Of a stretch of DNA of 64,000 nt, positions 32,523-40,769 are shown in pieces; positions within the stretch are counted from its first letter, which is position 1, and every line of letters starts with the position of its first letter. The stretch spans positions 1 through 64,000 of the IMG/VR virus record IMGVR_UViG_3300037193_002017; one strand, given 5' to 3'. Below the pieces are notes generated by a model. It was not told the origin of the DNA and did not search any database. It saw only the letters and a list, made by a program, of their open reading frames with translations. Made by a program: the position numbers and the translations under genes. The DNA comes from a virus.

Positions 32523-33859
32523 CCACGCCCAGCATCGAGCCTCCGGCCGTTCCCGATCTGGCGCGGATCCTCGGCGGGCCGGTCGTCACGATGCTCGCCC
32601 ACGCCGATGAGGTCTTCCTCGGCGACGTCGTCGACACCATCGACGGCCCCGTCCACGTACGGGAGATCGTCCAGCGCCGCGACCGCTGGACTCTGGCCGG
32701 CGACCCGCCCGGCCACATCGTCCGCTCCATCGCCCGGAATCCGTGGCCGGTGCCGGCGGAACCGCTGTTCCGCCGCACCCTGCCCGCGTACCAGACGATC
32801 CGGATCCGCCGCTCGGTCCGGCACTTCGGCCGGTTGAAGGGCCACGCCCAGGACGTCCGCTCCCACAACCCGGTCAAGCGCGGCTGCTACACCCACATCG
32901 ACGGCTACACCGCCGCCTGCTCCTGCGGCTGGAAGGCCATCGACATCTACGCCTCCAAGGGCCGGGCCTCCGATGGCTGGCAGGGGCACAAGGCCGGCCA
33001 GTTCACAGAGGCCGCCTACGCCGACAACTCCGCCCTGCTGTGGCTGGACTCGGTCGAGGCCGTCCACCTGACCCTGCCCCCGCTGCCGTGGGCCTTCAAG
33101 AAGATCGTCAGCGGTCCGCGCCACGGCGACGGCATCGCCGAGGCCTCCCTGGACAGCCTCACCGTGGACCGGGCCCGCCAGGTGATGGCTGCCTGGCGGG
33201 CGGTGATCGACGTCGAGGACGAGGAAACCATCGACAACCACCGGCCCGGCCCGATCCACGGCCCCGGCGGTGAGCGCCCCGGCAACACCTACCTGCGCCT
33301 GTCCGGCAACGGCGGGGCCAACGCCCGGGTCATCCTCACCGCCGTCATCGACGACCTCCCGGCCGACGTTGAGGAGCGGCGTGGCAGCCCGGAACCCCGG
33401 CTGGCCGTGAAAGCCACGTCCGCGCGCTACGCCGAGGAACTGCGCCGGACTCCGGGGAAGGCGTCGGCCGACGGACACGCAGGTTGGGAGTGCGGTGCGG
33501 GCGCCTCGCTGATCGTCCGGGCAGAAACTCCCGGGGCCGGGAAGCTCGGGACGCATCACGGCGTGATCTACGCCTGCGCCGAGCACCAGGTGGCGGCCGA
33601 GGAGCGCATCGAGGGCGCCGGGTACGGGCCGCGGGTCGACCCGGCCCCCGCCGGGCACCGGTGGGACCCGTGGCCGTGCGGTCACGTCACCGCGTACAAC
33701 TCGGCGGCCCTGACCGCCCTCAGGGACGACGTCCCTGACGACGATCGCGACCCCGCGTCCCTGCACCCCGAGCCTGACGAGCCCGACTGGGACAGCCCGC
33801 ACTGGGACGGCAACGACGGTCAGCACGGCGACGAGCCTGACGAGGACGTCGTGGGATGA
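32519..33859 (+). CDS. Large hypothetical early protein with Cys/His sites
   Basis: A 446-residue protein. Residues 1-110 are beta-rich; 118-175 include RGCYTHIDGYTAACSCGWKA, a plausible zinc site. Residues 190-300 contain helices and an RPGNTYLRLSGNG segment. Near residue 320 WECGAGASL is followed by IYACAEHQVAAEERI and WDPWPCGHV, a second Cys/His group. The acidic C-terminus is Asp/Glu-rich. No catalytic family recognised. Confidence 0.55.
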   Translation: MTTPSIEPPAVPDLARILGGPVVTMLAHADEVFLGDVVDTIDGPVHVREIVQRRDRWTLAGDPPGHIVRSIARNPWPVPAEPLFRRTLPAYQTIRIRRSVRHFGRLKGHAQDVRSHNPVKRGCYTHIDGYTAACSCGWKAIDIYASKGRASDGWQGHKAGQFTEAAYADNSALLWLDSVEAVHLTLPPLPWAFKKIVSGPRHGDGIAEASLDSLTVDRARQVMAAWRAVIDVEDEETIDNHRPGPIHGPGGERPGNTYLRLSGNGGANARVILTAVIDDLPADVEERRGSPEPRLAVKATSARYAEELRRTPGKASADGHAGWECGAGASLIVRAETPGAGKLGTHHGVIYACAEHQVAAEERIEGAGYGPRVDPAPAGHRWDPWPCGHVTAYNSAALTALRDDVPDDDRDPASLHPEPDEPDWDSPHWDGNDGQHGDEPDEDVVG

Positions 33860-34164
33860 GCGGGGACCGTCCGCGCCCGGAGTGCCGGCACTGGATCGGC
33901 GTCGAGCGCCGTCACTGCCGGGCCGTGGACGGCGTCCGCTTCTACCTCACCGGCTGGTGCTGCCCCGACCACACTCCACGCGCCCTGCAGGGCCTGGACG
34001 AGATCGAGCCCGGGACCGGCATCCCTCCCGGGGATCTTCCTCTCTCGCCCATCTCCGCCTCCCGCGTCCACGACACCCGCGCGGTCGCTTCCGGCAAGCG
34101 CCGCTCCACCCCCGCCGCCTACCAGGCCGCGAAAGCCGATCTCCGAAGGGAACTCAACCTGTGA
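33856..34164 (+). CDS. Small Cys/His protein
   Basis: This 102-residue protein overlaps its neighbours by 4 bases on each side. The first 40 residues contain ECRHWIGVERRHCRAVDGVR and then WCCPDHTP, four cysteines plus histidines suiting a zinc ribbon. The C-terminus is helical and basic (AAYQAAKADLRREL). Function unknown. Confidence 0.5.
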   Translation: MSGDRPRPECRHWIGVERRHCRAVDGVRFYLTGWCCPDHTPRALQGLDEIEPGTGIPPGDLPLSPISASRVHDTRAVASGKRRSTPAAYQAAKADLRRELNL

Positions 34165-34742
34165 CACCGACCAGCGCATGCCGCCCCTCGCCCGCCGACA
34201 TGCACCCCCGCCGCACTACGCCCGCCCCGGCAGCCTCGGCCAAACCCACCACCCCCACCCCGGCACCGCCCGTACCGTCCCGGCCGCAGAACACCGCCCC
34301 GGCGCCGGCCGAGGCACCCCGCCCGTACGTGCCGCGCCGCCTGACGCTCGCCGAGGCCGTCGCTCCCGGCAAGTTGCGCAACAAAGAGCACCTGCGCAGC
34401 CTGTTCCCCCGCGCCGTCCGGATCAGCCGCATGCACCCCGAAGCACGGTTGGTCGCCCTGACCCTCCTCGGCCACGCCCACTTCAAGACCGGCCTGGTCA
34501 GCCCCGCGCGCCGCCCCAACATGACGCAGCTCGCCGAGGAGACCGGCCTCACCACCGGCCAGGTCGAGGTGCAGATCCACGTCCTGACCCAGCGCGGCTG
34601 GCTCTACACCCGCCCCCTCACCCAGGGCCGCCACGCCGGTGAGGAGGGCCTGTTCGTGGCCGTGCCCGCCCTGCTCCTCGAGCACCTGCGCGCTGCCCGC
34701 TCCGCACACGCCGAGCAGACCGCCGACGGCGGCACCGAGTGA
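34161..34742 (+). CDS. Winged-helix DNA-binding protein
   Basis: This encodes 193 residues from GTG 34161. The first 55 are Pro/Ala-rich and probably disordered. Residues 75-175 look like a winged helix-turn-helix: SRMHPEARLVALTLLGHAHF, then MTQLAEETGLTTGQVEVQIH, recognition and wing RGWLYTRPL. It lies just upstream of the candidate replication initiator, which has a similar start, so it may act with it or regulate it. Confidence 0.6.
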   Translation: MTPTSACRPSPADMHPRRTTPAPAASAKPTTPTPAPPVPSRPQNTAPAPAEAPRPYVPRRLTLAEAVAPGKLRNKEHLRSLFPRAVRISRMHPEARLVALTLLGHAHFKTGLVSPARRPNMTQLAEETGLTTGQVEVQIHVLTQRGWLYTRPLTQGRHAGEEGLFVAVPALLLEHLRAARSAHAEQTADGGTE

Positions 34743-34846
34743 GCCGCCCCCGCAGGCCCTGCCGCCGGGCGGCCCGGGCCCTGGCCCTCCTCTGTGCCGC
34801 GCTGACCACGGCCGCCCTCGTCCTCACCGCCTGCACCCACCCCTGA
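34739..34846 (+). CDS. 35-residue lipopeptide with LTAC lipobox
   Basis: GTG at 34739 overlaps the previous stop (GTGA). The 35-codon frame encodes a basic N-terminus (SRPRRPCRRAARAL), a hydrophobic stretch and LVLTACTHP. The LTAC sequence is a good lipobox, leaving a mature peptide of only four residues. Too short for usual gene prediction; expression is unproved. Confidence 0.4.
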   Translation: MSRPRRPCRRAARALALLCAALTTAALVLTACTHP

Positions 34847-34868
34847 CCCGCGCTCCAAGGAAGGCTCT

Positions 34869-36740
34869 GTGTCCGCTGCGCACGCTGCCGCTGCTGAGCC
34901 CCGCCACACCCGTGGCGGGGCCAGCAGCGCTGCCGTGCGCACCCGCGCGCGCCGCCCTCAGCGACGCACGGTGCAGACGGTGGAGATCCCCGAGCGCGTC
35001 TACCGCGGCTCCCACTACTCGGACGCGTTCGTCAAGGCGTGGGCAAAAATAGCCGCCCTCGACGTCGACACCAACGAAGAACACTGCAACGCCCACGTCA
35101 CCGAACTCGCCCGCTTCTCCGGCCTGTCGGTGCGCACCTTCCAGCGCGCCCTCACCGAGGGCCGCACCCCAGGCCCGGACGGCGGCCCGCCAGAGTTCTC
35201 CACCCGCCGCATGACCCGGAAGACGGGTGTCGGCCGCACAGCGATCCGAGAAGTCCGCCCCGTCGTCGAAGGCGAGCGGTACGTCACCGTGTCCGTCGCG
35301 ATGTGCGATGCCCTCGAGCCGCGCCGCCTGCGCGCCGCCCTCCTCCTCGCGCACACCGCCAAGTACACCCCCGGCTACGAGCCGACCGCCGCCGAACTGG
35401 CGGGCGAGCTGTTCCACCACCACGACACCAGCGCCGGGCAGTCGCTCTCGGAGCGCACCGCGCGCCGCATCATGCGCGACCTCGAGCAGACGGGCTGGGC
35501 CAGCATCGGCCACCGTGCCGGCTACCAGGGCCGCCACACCCTCACCGTCCACCGCCATCCGATCCGCCCCGCCGAGCAGCTCGCCCTGGACCTCGACGTC
35601 CCGGCCGCCGACACATCTGCTGGCCCGGTCGACTCGGCCGGGCCGGGTGCGGACAACCATGGCGGATCCGGTCCGGCCGCCCCTGGCGGATCCCTCGCGA
35701 TCAAGGAAGACAGCGGGGTTGTTACTGACGAGGTTGTTGCGCCCCAGGAGGTGGGTGGTTCCCGCCGTAGGCGAGTGACCGGTAGTAAGCCCGCGATCGA
35801 CGCGCGTGACCTCGCTGACGGCACGTTCGGGCCCGGCGCTGCTCGCGCTCCGCGCGGGAACCACCCCGCCCCCACCCTCACCACCGCCGGGAAGCCCGCG
35901 TACGCCGGGCCGGAACTGCGCTGGACCAAGCGCATCCACGACAGCCTCGCCCCCGTACGCCACCACCTCGACGGCATCAGCCGGTTCATGCTGCGCAAGG
36001 TCGCCCGCGAGATCGGCCGCCAGCTCGACCAGGCCGCCCACACCCTGATGACCCCGCAGCGGATGGCCGCCCGCATCGCCACCCGCTACCGCGACGCCGG
36101 ACCCATCCGCGACATGGGCGCCTGGCTCCTCGCCGTCGCCATCACCCCCAAGGGCTGCGGCCAGCCGCTGTGCGAAGACTCGAGCATCTGGCCCACCGGC
36201 GAACCCTGCGAGACCTGCACCGTCAACCGGCAGACCACCAGCGAGCACTGGCGGCGCGCCCGCGCCTGGGGCGACCAGCTCGCCGAGCTCCGCGCCCGCC
36301 GGGCATCTGAGACCGCCCCCGTGCGGGCGACGTACCGGCAGCGCTCCGCGGCCCCCGACGAGGAGGTCCTGGCGGTGGCCGCCGCGCACGGCCCGGCGAC
36401 CGCGCTGCACGTCTACGGCGTGTACCGGGCCGGACCCGTGCTCCGCGCCCAGTACGGGCACCTGCCCGCCGCTGCCGGCGCCGCCCCGCACCAGCCCGCT
36501 GCGCCCGCTCCCCTTCGCATGCCCGAGGAGACGCCCATGCCCGACCACCGCGGCTACATGCCCGCCGAGTTCCGCCGCGCGGCCGGCCGGGCCCCCGCCG
36601 AGGGCGCGCTCGCCATCGCCTGCCCGCAGCCCGGCTGCCTCGCCGAGGAAGGGCAGCCGTGCACGACCCAGCGCGGCCGACGCCGCGCACCACACGAAGC
36701 CCGCACGACCGCCGCCGAGACGCGCGGAGAGGAGAGCTGA
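34869..36740 (+). CDS. Large DNA-binding protein, candidate replication initiator
   Basis: This 623-residue protein from GTG 34869 has AAGGAAGG upstream. Residues 40-130 form a helix-turn-helix unit (HVTELARFSGLSVRTFQRAL). A second (SLSERTARRIMRDLEQTGWA) lies near residues 193-212. The centre is low complexity; residues 355-470 are helical with a Cys group (CGQPLCEDSS, GEPCETC). Near residue 580 CPQPGCLAEEGQPC suggests a zinc finger. Two winged helices resemble plasmid and phage initiators. No helicase or primase motif was found, so the role is inferred. Confidence 0.55.
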   Translation: MSAAHAAAAEPRHTRGGASSAAVRTRARRPQRRTVQTVEIPERVYRGSHYSDAFVKAWAKIAALDVDTNEEHCNAHVTELARFSGLSVRTFQRALTEGRTPGPDGGPPEFSTRRMTRKTGVGRTAIREVRPVVEGERYVTVSVAMCDALEPRRLRAALLLAHTAKYTPGYEPTAAELAGELFHHHDTSAGQSLSERTARRIMRDLEQTGWASIGHRAGYQGRHTLTVHRHPIRPAEQLALDLDVPAADTSAGPVDSAGPGADNHGGSGPAAPGGSLAIKEDSGVVTDEVVAPQEVGGSRRRRVTGSKPAIDARDLADGTFGPGAARAPRGNHPAPTLTTAGKPAYAGPELRWTKRIHDSLAPVRHHLDGISRFMLRKVAREIGRQLDQAAHTLMTPQRMAARIATRYRDAGPIRDMGAWLLAVAITPKGCGQPLCEDSSIWPTGEPCETCTVNRQTTSEHWRRARAWGDQLAELRARRASETAPVRATYRQRSAAPDEEVLAVAAAHGPATALHVYGVYRAGPVLRAQYGHLPAAAGAAPHQPAAPAPLRMPEETPMPDHRGYMPAEFRRAAGRAPAEGALAIACPQPGCLAEEGQPCTTQRGRRRAPHEARTTAAETRGEES

Positions 36741-36743
36741 CCC

Positions 36744-37064
36744 ATGCCCAGTGACCACGGCATCGTCCTGTGCGACGACTGCCTCGAGCGGATCCGGTGG
36801 GCGATCACCGTCAACGGCCGCCGCCAGGCCGTCAACGCCGACCCCGATGAGAAGGGGAACCTGGCCGTCTACAAAGACGGCACCGGCACCCTGCGCGCCC
36901 GCGTTCTCACCGCCGAGCGGGACCGCCTCGAGGGCACCGAGTGGCAGGCCATGCCCCACGCCGCCACCTGCACCAACCCCCGCCCCCGGCCCCGCACCCC
37001 CAGCAGGCCCGGCCGCCGCGCCGCCGTACGCCCCGGCAACTGGCCGAACAGGTGGACGCGATGA
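36744..37064 (+). CDS. Small protein with Cys pair
   Basis: This 106-residue protein has GGAGAG upstream. It begins with HGIVLCDDCLERIRWAITVN, a C-x-x-C, and has HAATC near residue 76 as a possible third ligand pair. The C-terminus is basic, Pro-rich. It is linked to the next gene through an 11-codon frame. Function unknown. Confidence 0.5.
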   Translation: MPSDHGIVLCDDCLERIRWAITVNGRRQAVNADPDEKGNLAVYKDGTGTLRARVLTAERDRLEGTEWQAMPHAATCTNPRPRPRTPSRPGRRAAVRPGNWPNRWTR

Positions 37065-37096
37065 GGACCGCCGGGCAGCCCGGGGGTGAGGCATGA
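37061..37096 (+). CDS. Possible 11-residue coupling minigene
   Basis: ATG at 37061 overlaps the upstream stop (ATGA) and its own TGA overlaps the next ATG at 37093 (ATGA). It encodes MRTAGQPGGEA. Such a short bridge could pass ribosomes from one gene to the next. It may be chance; no separate ribosome site is seen. Confidence 0.25.
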   Translation: MRTAGQPGGEA

Positions 37097-37305
37097 GCGT
37101 CCCCGAGTTCCGCGAGCACCTCGCGGAGGACGTCCCGACCGGCTCGTTCGGCGGCTCCCGGCCGCCCCTGCCCGCGCACATCACACCGTGCACGCCCGAC
37201 GAGCAGGCCCGGCACTACGCCGACCTCGCCGACGCCCTCTGCAGCTTCCGCGTCGGCGACGCCCTCCGCCGCCACCAGCCTGCCAGCAAGGAGGCGCAAG
37301 CCTGA
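37093..37305 (+). CDS. Small hypothetical protein
   Basis: A 70-residue protein with GGGGGTGAGG upstream. Residues 1-30 contain FREHLAEDVPTGSFGG; residues 35-62 are helical (EQARHYADLADALCSFRVGD). Its stop overlaps the next ATG by one base. Similar small proteins are frequent in actinophage early regions; function unknown. Confidence 0.5.
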   Translation: MSVPEFREHLAEDVPTGSFGGSRPPLPAHITPCTPDEQARHYADLADALCSFRVGDALRRHQPASKEAQA

Positions 37306-37532
37306 TGAGCCCCCAACTCCTGCTCTTCGCCTGCCCGTTCGGAGGCTGCGACGACGACGGCTACTGCGCCTGTCTGGAGGAGGACGTCGAGGCCTTCGAC
37401 GACCTGGACGACGAAGGCCTCGACGTCCTCCTCGACCGCCACGGCCGCGTACGCCGCATCGAGACCGTCCCGATCTCCATCGACGACTACCAGCCCACGC
37501 CCGCCACCGACGACGGAAGGCACAGCGCATGA
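37305..37532 (+). CDS. Small acidic protein with Cys cluster
   Basis: This encodes 75 residues, strongly acidic. FACPFGGCDDDGYCACLEED near the start places four cysteines in 14 residues, a likely metal knuckle. An Asp/Glu helix and a short beta end follow. It overlaps the next gene by 4 bases. Function unknown. Confidence 0.5.
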   Translation: MSPQLLLFACPFGGCDDDGYCACLEEDVEAFDDLDDEGLDVLLDRHGRVRRIETVPISIDDYQPTPATDDGRHSA

Positions 37533-37960
37533 ACCTGCCCGCCCGCACCAACACCCCCGACCGCATCACCACCAACCCCGACGGCTCGAAGACCACCACC
37601 ATCAAGCTCAAGCGCGCCTGCAACGGCTGCGGACAACGCCTCCGCGACATCACCGACGCCGAGATGACCGCCGCGATCAACGGACGCCCGCTCCCCGACG
37701 TCCGCCGCGAATGCCCCACCTGCGGACCCACCGCACCACCCCCCGCCTGCCTCCCCATGACGCTCCTCTCCGGCGAGCTGCGCTGCATCGAAGGCGACTG
37801 CGACCACGACACCCCCACCGGATCGGACGAGTGCGACGCCATCGGCACAGAGACCGTCTGCGCCATCCACTCCACGTTCACCCCCGGCTTCGAGGACACC
37901 TACGAAGTGGTCACCCACGCCGAGCCCTGGCCCTGCCAGCACGACGCCTCTGCGGCCTGA
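37529..37960 (+). CDS. Zinc-ribbon-like protein
   Basis: A 143-residue protein with RACNGCGQRLRD near residue 29 and ECPTCGP near residue 61, forming a four-Cys ribbon. A second set (CIEGDCDHD, CDAIGTETVC) follows near residue 86. It probably binds zinc; targets unknown. It ends 49 bases before the next gene. Confidence 0.55.
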   Translation: MNLPARTNTPDRITTNPDGSKTTTIKLKRACNGCGQRLRDITDAEMTAAINGRPLPDVRRECPTCGPTAPPPACLPMTLLSGELRCIEGDCDHDTPTGSDECDAIGTETVCAIHSTFTPGFEDTYEVVTHAEPWPCQHDASAA

Positions 37961-38009
37961 TCCGCCGCCCATCCGGTCCGGAAACCCACGCGCACAGAAA
38001 GGCCCCCAC

Positions 38010-38216
38010 ATGACCGCCACGCCCTGCCCCGGACCCTGCCCCAACGGCATCCGCGGCTCCGGCAAGTACCTCTGTCTCGGCTGCTGGAGCGATCTGCCAA
38101 TGGCCGCCCGCCGCGCGCTGAACGGCCGCGACAGCAAGGCCATGGACCGCCTTCAGGAGCTGTACCGGCAGCTGTCCGCGGGCGTGCCGCTCGCCGAGGT
38201 TCAGGTGAGCCCGTGA
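38010..38216 (+). CDS. Small zinc-ribbon protein, paralog of 39295-39501
   Basis: This 68-residue protein reads PCPGPCPNGI, then KYLCLGCWSDLP, then helices RLQELYRQLSAG and a V-x-V end. The same plan recurs in the protein at 39295-39501. The four to five cysteines suit one zinc ribbon. It overlaps a 33-codon frame by 4 bases. Function unknown. Confidence 0.6.
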   Translation: MTATPCPGPCPNGIRGSGKYLCLGCWSDLPMAARRALNGRDSKAMDRLQELYRQLSAGVPLAEVQVSP

Positions 38217-38314
38217 ACGGCGACGTCTGGACCAACACGCCGTGCCCCAAGTTCCTCCCCGAGGACGACGAGTCCGCCGCCAGGGCAGGGCGGGACGGGG
38301 CGCAGCCGTCGTGA
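38213..38314 (+). CDS. 33-residue small protein
   Basis: GTG 38213 overlaps the upstream stop and its own TGA overlaps the next GTG at 38311, so translation can pass through. It encodes an acidic peptide with one Cys (WTNTPCPKFLPEDDESAA). Shorter than usual gene calls; likely real given precise double coupling. Confidence 0.4.
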   Translation: MNGDVWTNTPCPKFLPEDDESAARAGRDGAQPS

Positions 38315-38550
38315 GGGATCTCGTCGAGTGCCAGTACTGCCACAAGCCGATCCGCTCGGCCACGTCGATGGGGCGGCGGATCGGGGGCCGCTGCTGGCGC
38401 AAGCTCGCCCCCGCCCAGCGCGACGCGATCCGCGCCGTTCTCGCCCGTACGGCCACGCCGTCCGCGGCGACCGTCCGCGCCGCCCTCAACCAGGCCGCCC
38501 CCGCCGGGGACGGCCAGCTCCCTCTCGAAGAACAGGACACCCAGCAGTGA
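38311..38550 (+). CDS. DUF6011-like zinc protein
   Basis: A 79-residue protein from GTG 38311. It has VECQYCHKPIRSATSMGRRI followed by GGRCWRKL, matching the short C-x-x-C, then G-x-x-C zinc motif of DUF6011-type proteins and of some helicase tails. The rest is one helix and a polar end. It overlaps the next gene by 4 bases. Confidence 0.6.
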   Translation: MRDLVECQYCHKPIRSATSMGRRIGGRCWRKLAPAQRDAIRAVLARTATPSAATVRAALNQAAPAGDGQLPLEEQDTQQ

Positions 38551-39182
38551 GCGATAACACCGAGCGCGAGCGTGAGGCAGAGACGCGGATGGTCGTGGTC
38601 GACGGCCGCGAAGCCATGGCATACGTAATCCTCCGCCCCACCGGCACGACCGGCACCATCGCCCTGGAAGCGGCAGCCGAGGACGGTGTCGACAAGAAGC
38701 ACGTCGCCCACGTGCTCCGGCACGTTGCGGACCAGTGGGCGCCCCGCCCTGGCCTGGCCGGTGTCCTCGACGAGATCGCCGCCGAACGCACCCGCCAGCA
38801 CACGGCGTTCGGCGAAGCGGAATGGGCGCGCCCCGACGGCACGGGCCAGTACCCCGAGACCATCGACGCGGACGTGGCCCTGCAGGCGTGCGAACAGGCC
38901 ACGGAGATGGGCTACCTGGACTGGCTCCACGTCCTGCGCGCCGCCGCCGGGCACGTCTTCGCCGAGTCCCGGCTCGCCGAGCTGCGCGTCGCGCTGGTGA
39001 AGCTGGCCTCGTTCACGGCCGGCTGGATCCAGGCGATCGACCACCGCACGGGCAACCAGCCTGGCGGCCTCGCCGAGCTCCTGGCCGTCGTCGCCGAGCA
39101 GCTGCCCGCCGACGACCCCGACGCTGCGGCCGAAGGCCTCGCCCGCATGCCCCGCCCCGATGCCACGGGGAGGACCGAGTGA
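38547..39182 (+). CDS. Phage protein with ERxRQ helix motif
   Basis: This 211-residue protein from GTG 38547 has a beta-rich N-terminus (MVVVDGREAMAYVILR). The block GVLDEIAAERTRQHTAFGEA (residues 68-87) and ESRLAELRVALVKLASFTAG with WIQAI belong to a helical unit seen in many phage proteins of MazG-like type, in which E/R residues face a nucleotide site. Whether it hydrolyses nucleotides is uncertain because the E-x-x-E pairs are not obvious. Confidence 0.6.
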   Translation: MSDNTEREREAETRMVVVDGREAMAYVILRPTGTTGTIALEAAAEDGVDKKHVAHVLRHVADQWAPRPGLAGVLDEIAAERTRQHTAFGEAEWARPDGTGQYPETIDADVALQACEQATEMGYLDWLHVLRAAAGHVFAESRLAELRVALVKLASFTAGWIQAIDHRTGNQPGGLAELLAVVAEQLPADDPDAAAEGLARMPRPDATGRTE

Positions 39183-39298
39183 TCGGTTACGCGGTCAGCG
39201 GCGCCGACGTCCTCGGCGCAGCCTGCCCTCTCACCTTCCTGATCGCCGTACTGGCCATCTCGTACCTGACCTGGCGCGCCCGTCGGAGGAACCGATGA
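39179..39298 (+). CDS. 39-residue membrane peptide
   Basis: GTG 39179 lies in a GTGA overlap. The peptide has one membrane segment covering about residues 10-30 (VLGAACPLTFLIAVLAISYL) and a basic end (TWRARRRNR), so its C-terminus should be cytoplasmic. It overlaps the next ATG by 4 bases. Function unknown. Confidence 0.5.
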   Translation: MIGYAVSGADVLGAACPLTFLIAVLAISYLTWRARRRNR

Positions 39299-39501
39299 GC
39301 ACTCCCACCCTGCCCTGCCCTGGATGCCCTGGTCGCCGCAAGCACGGCCACTACCTGTGCAACAGCTGCTGGCGCGCCCTGCCGTCCACCACCCGCGGCC
39401 GGCTTGCCCTCCGCGACGCCCGCGCATCCCTCCGCCTCCGCGAGCTCCACAAGGCACTCGCCGCCAACACCCCGATCGCGATCATCCGGGTCAGCCGATG
39501 A
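39295..39501 (+). CDS. Small zinc-ribbon protein, paralog of 38010-38216
   Basis: This 68-residue protein has LPCPGCPGRRKHGHYLCNSC then WRALP, RLRELHKALAANTPIAII. It matches the 38010 protein in Cys spacing, W-x-x-L-P and helical end. Duplication inside one operon is likely. Function unknown. Confidence 0.6.
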   Translation: MSTPTLPCPGCPGRRKHGHYLCNSCWRALPSTTRGRLALRDARASLRLRELHKALAANTPIAIIRVSR

Positions 39502-39893
39502 ACACGCGCCTCTACGCCCACGCCAGCATGGCCGCCGCCGTGCTCCTCACCATCGGCGCCTGCTACACCGCCACCCTCGACGCCTGGTGGCCCGCCCTCG
39601 GGGGCCTCTTCCCCGCGGGCGTCCTCGCGTGGAACGCCCACCGCTGCTACACCCAGGCCCGCCGCGAGCAGGCCGTGCAGCAGCGACTGACGCGACTCAC
39701 CCGCGACAAGACCGAGCCGTTCGTGCCGCGGCCTCCGTGCTGCTCGTTCTGGCGGCACACCAGCGGCCAGATGCACGGCCCCGACTGCACACGGCCGGCC
39801 ACCGCGCGCACCGCCCTCACGCCCGCTGAAGAAGCCGCCTTCGCGCAGATCGCCGCGGAGTTCCATCGGACGGGAGGCCAGGCCAACCCGTGA
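39498..39893 (+). CDS. Membrane protein with C-terminal Cys site
   Basis: The 131-residue product has two membrane segments near residues 8-26 and 30-48 (ASMAAAVLLTIGACYTATL; WWPALGGLFPAGVLAW). A helix and PPCCSFWRHTSGQMHGPDC follow, with three Cys and two His for a metal site. It overlaps both neighbours by 4 bases. Function unknown. Confidence 0.5.
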   Translation: MNTRLYAHASMAAAVLLTIGACYTATLDAWWPALGGLFPAGVLAWNAHRCYTQARREQAVQQRLTRLTRDKTEPFVPRPPCCSFWRHTSGQMHGPDCTRPATARTALTPAEEAAFAQIAAEFHRTGGQANP

Positions 39894-40201
39894 CCTCTCA
39901 CCCCATCCCGGGCAACGCCGGTCACTGGTGGCTGGCGTGCGGCAAGTGGCGCCGCCTGCACGCCATCCCCGGCACGGCCATCGACCGCACCGATGAGGAC
40001 GTCATGGACCGGCTCTGCTACCCGCCGGGCATCCCGGCCCGCGCCGCATGCGGGCTCCGGCGCGGCTGGCAGATGCCCGGGCTGTTCTCCCGCCTCGGCC
40101 GCCGCCGCTGCACCCCGTGCTGCCACGCCCTCAACATCCCCACCGGCTACGGCACCCCCGCCAACGAAGCATCGATCAAGGAAGGAACCACCCACCCATG
40201 A
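39890..40201 (+). CDS. Small Cys-rich protein
   Basis: A 103-residue GTG-start protein with GHWWLACGKWRRLHAIPG, RLCYPPGIP, ACGLRR and RRRCTPCCHALNIP. At least six cysteines with His fit one or two zinc sites; basic residues suggest nucleic-acid contact. It overlaps the next ATG by 4 bases. Function unknown. Confidence 0.5.
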   Translation: MTSHPIPGNAGHWWLACGKWRRLHAIPGTAIDRTDEDVMDRLCYPPGIPARAACGLRRGWQMPGLFSRLGRRRCTPCCHALNIPTGYGTPANEASIKEGTTHP

Positions 40202-40767
40202 TTCAGCAGCCCCAGCCCCGCTGGAACGGTGAGCCCTGCCAGGCCCGCCGCGTCACCGCCGTCGTCGCCGACAGCATCTTCTTCCCCCTGTACTGGGCCC
40301 GCGAGTTCGTCGGTACGCGTCGTAAGGCCGTCGAGGTCACGTACGGGGGCCGCACCTTCTACCTCGACGACGAGGACGGCTCCGGGTGGGCCAAGGTCAC
40401 CGCAGGCGGCTCACCCGCCCACAGCCACCGTGGCCTCAACGTCGACCCCGACAGCATCCGGCTCCGCGTCGACCCCGATCGGCCGTGCCTGCACGAGGAC
40501 TTCGACGCCTTCGTCGGCGTCGGCCGCATCACCGCGAGCGAAACCGATCCCACCGTGATCGGCTACTCGGCCGAGATCAGGGTGAACTGCCGGGCCTGCG
40601 GCGAGCCCTTCCGGTGGACCGGCGTCCCGGCCGGCCTCTCACCCCGCCAGCCGATGTGCAGCGTCGACGAGACCGAACTGCGCGCCCCGCTCCGCCCGGC
40701 CTCGGCCGACCCGGACTTCGGTCTCGGCCTGCCCGGCTTCTCCGTCAACCACCGCAAGGACGGCTGA
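40198..40767 (+). CDS. Hypothetical protein with Cys site
   Basis: This 189-residue protein has GAAGGAACC upstream. The N-terminal half is beta-rich (ARRVTAVVADSIFFPLYWAR; GRTFYLDDEDGSGWAKVT). Residues 80-150 include PCLHEDFDAFVG and VNCRACGEPFRW, a C-x-x-C with a nearby Cys-x-His. The end is polar. No family recognised. Confidence 0.5.
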   Translation: MIQQPQPRWNGEPCQARRVTAVVADSIFFPLYWAREFVGTRRKAVEVTYGGRTFYLDDEDGSGWAKVTAGGSPAHSHRGLNVDPDSIRLRVDPDRPCLHEDFDAFVGVGRITASETDPTVIGYSAEIRVNCRACGEPFRWTGVPAGLSPRQPMCSVDETELRAPLRPASADPDFGLGLPGFSVNHRKDG

Positions 40768-40769
40768 CC

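Noticed and set aside
34824-37193. Long minus-strand frame
   Set aside because: Opposite the double-HTH gene; no ribosome site and low-complexity translation.
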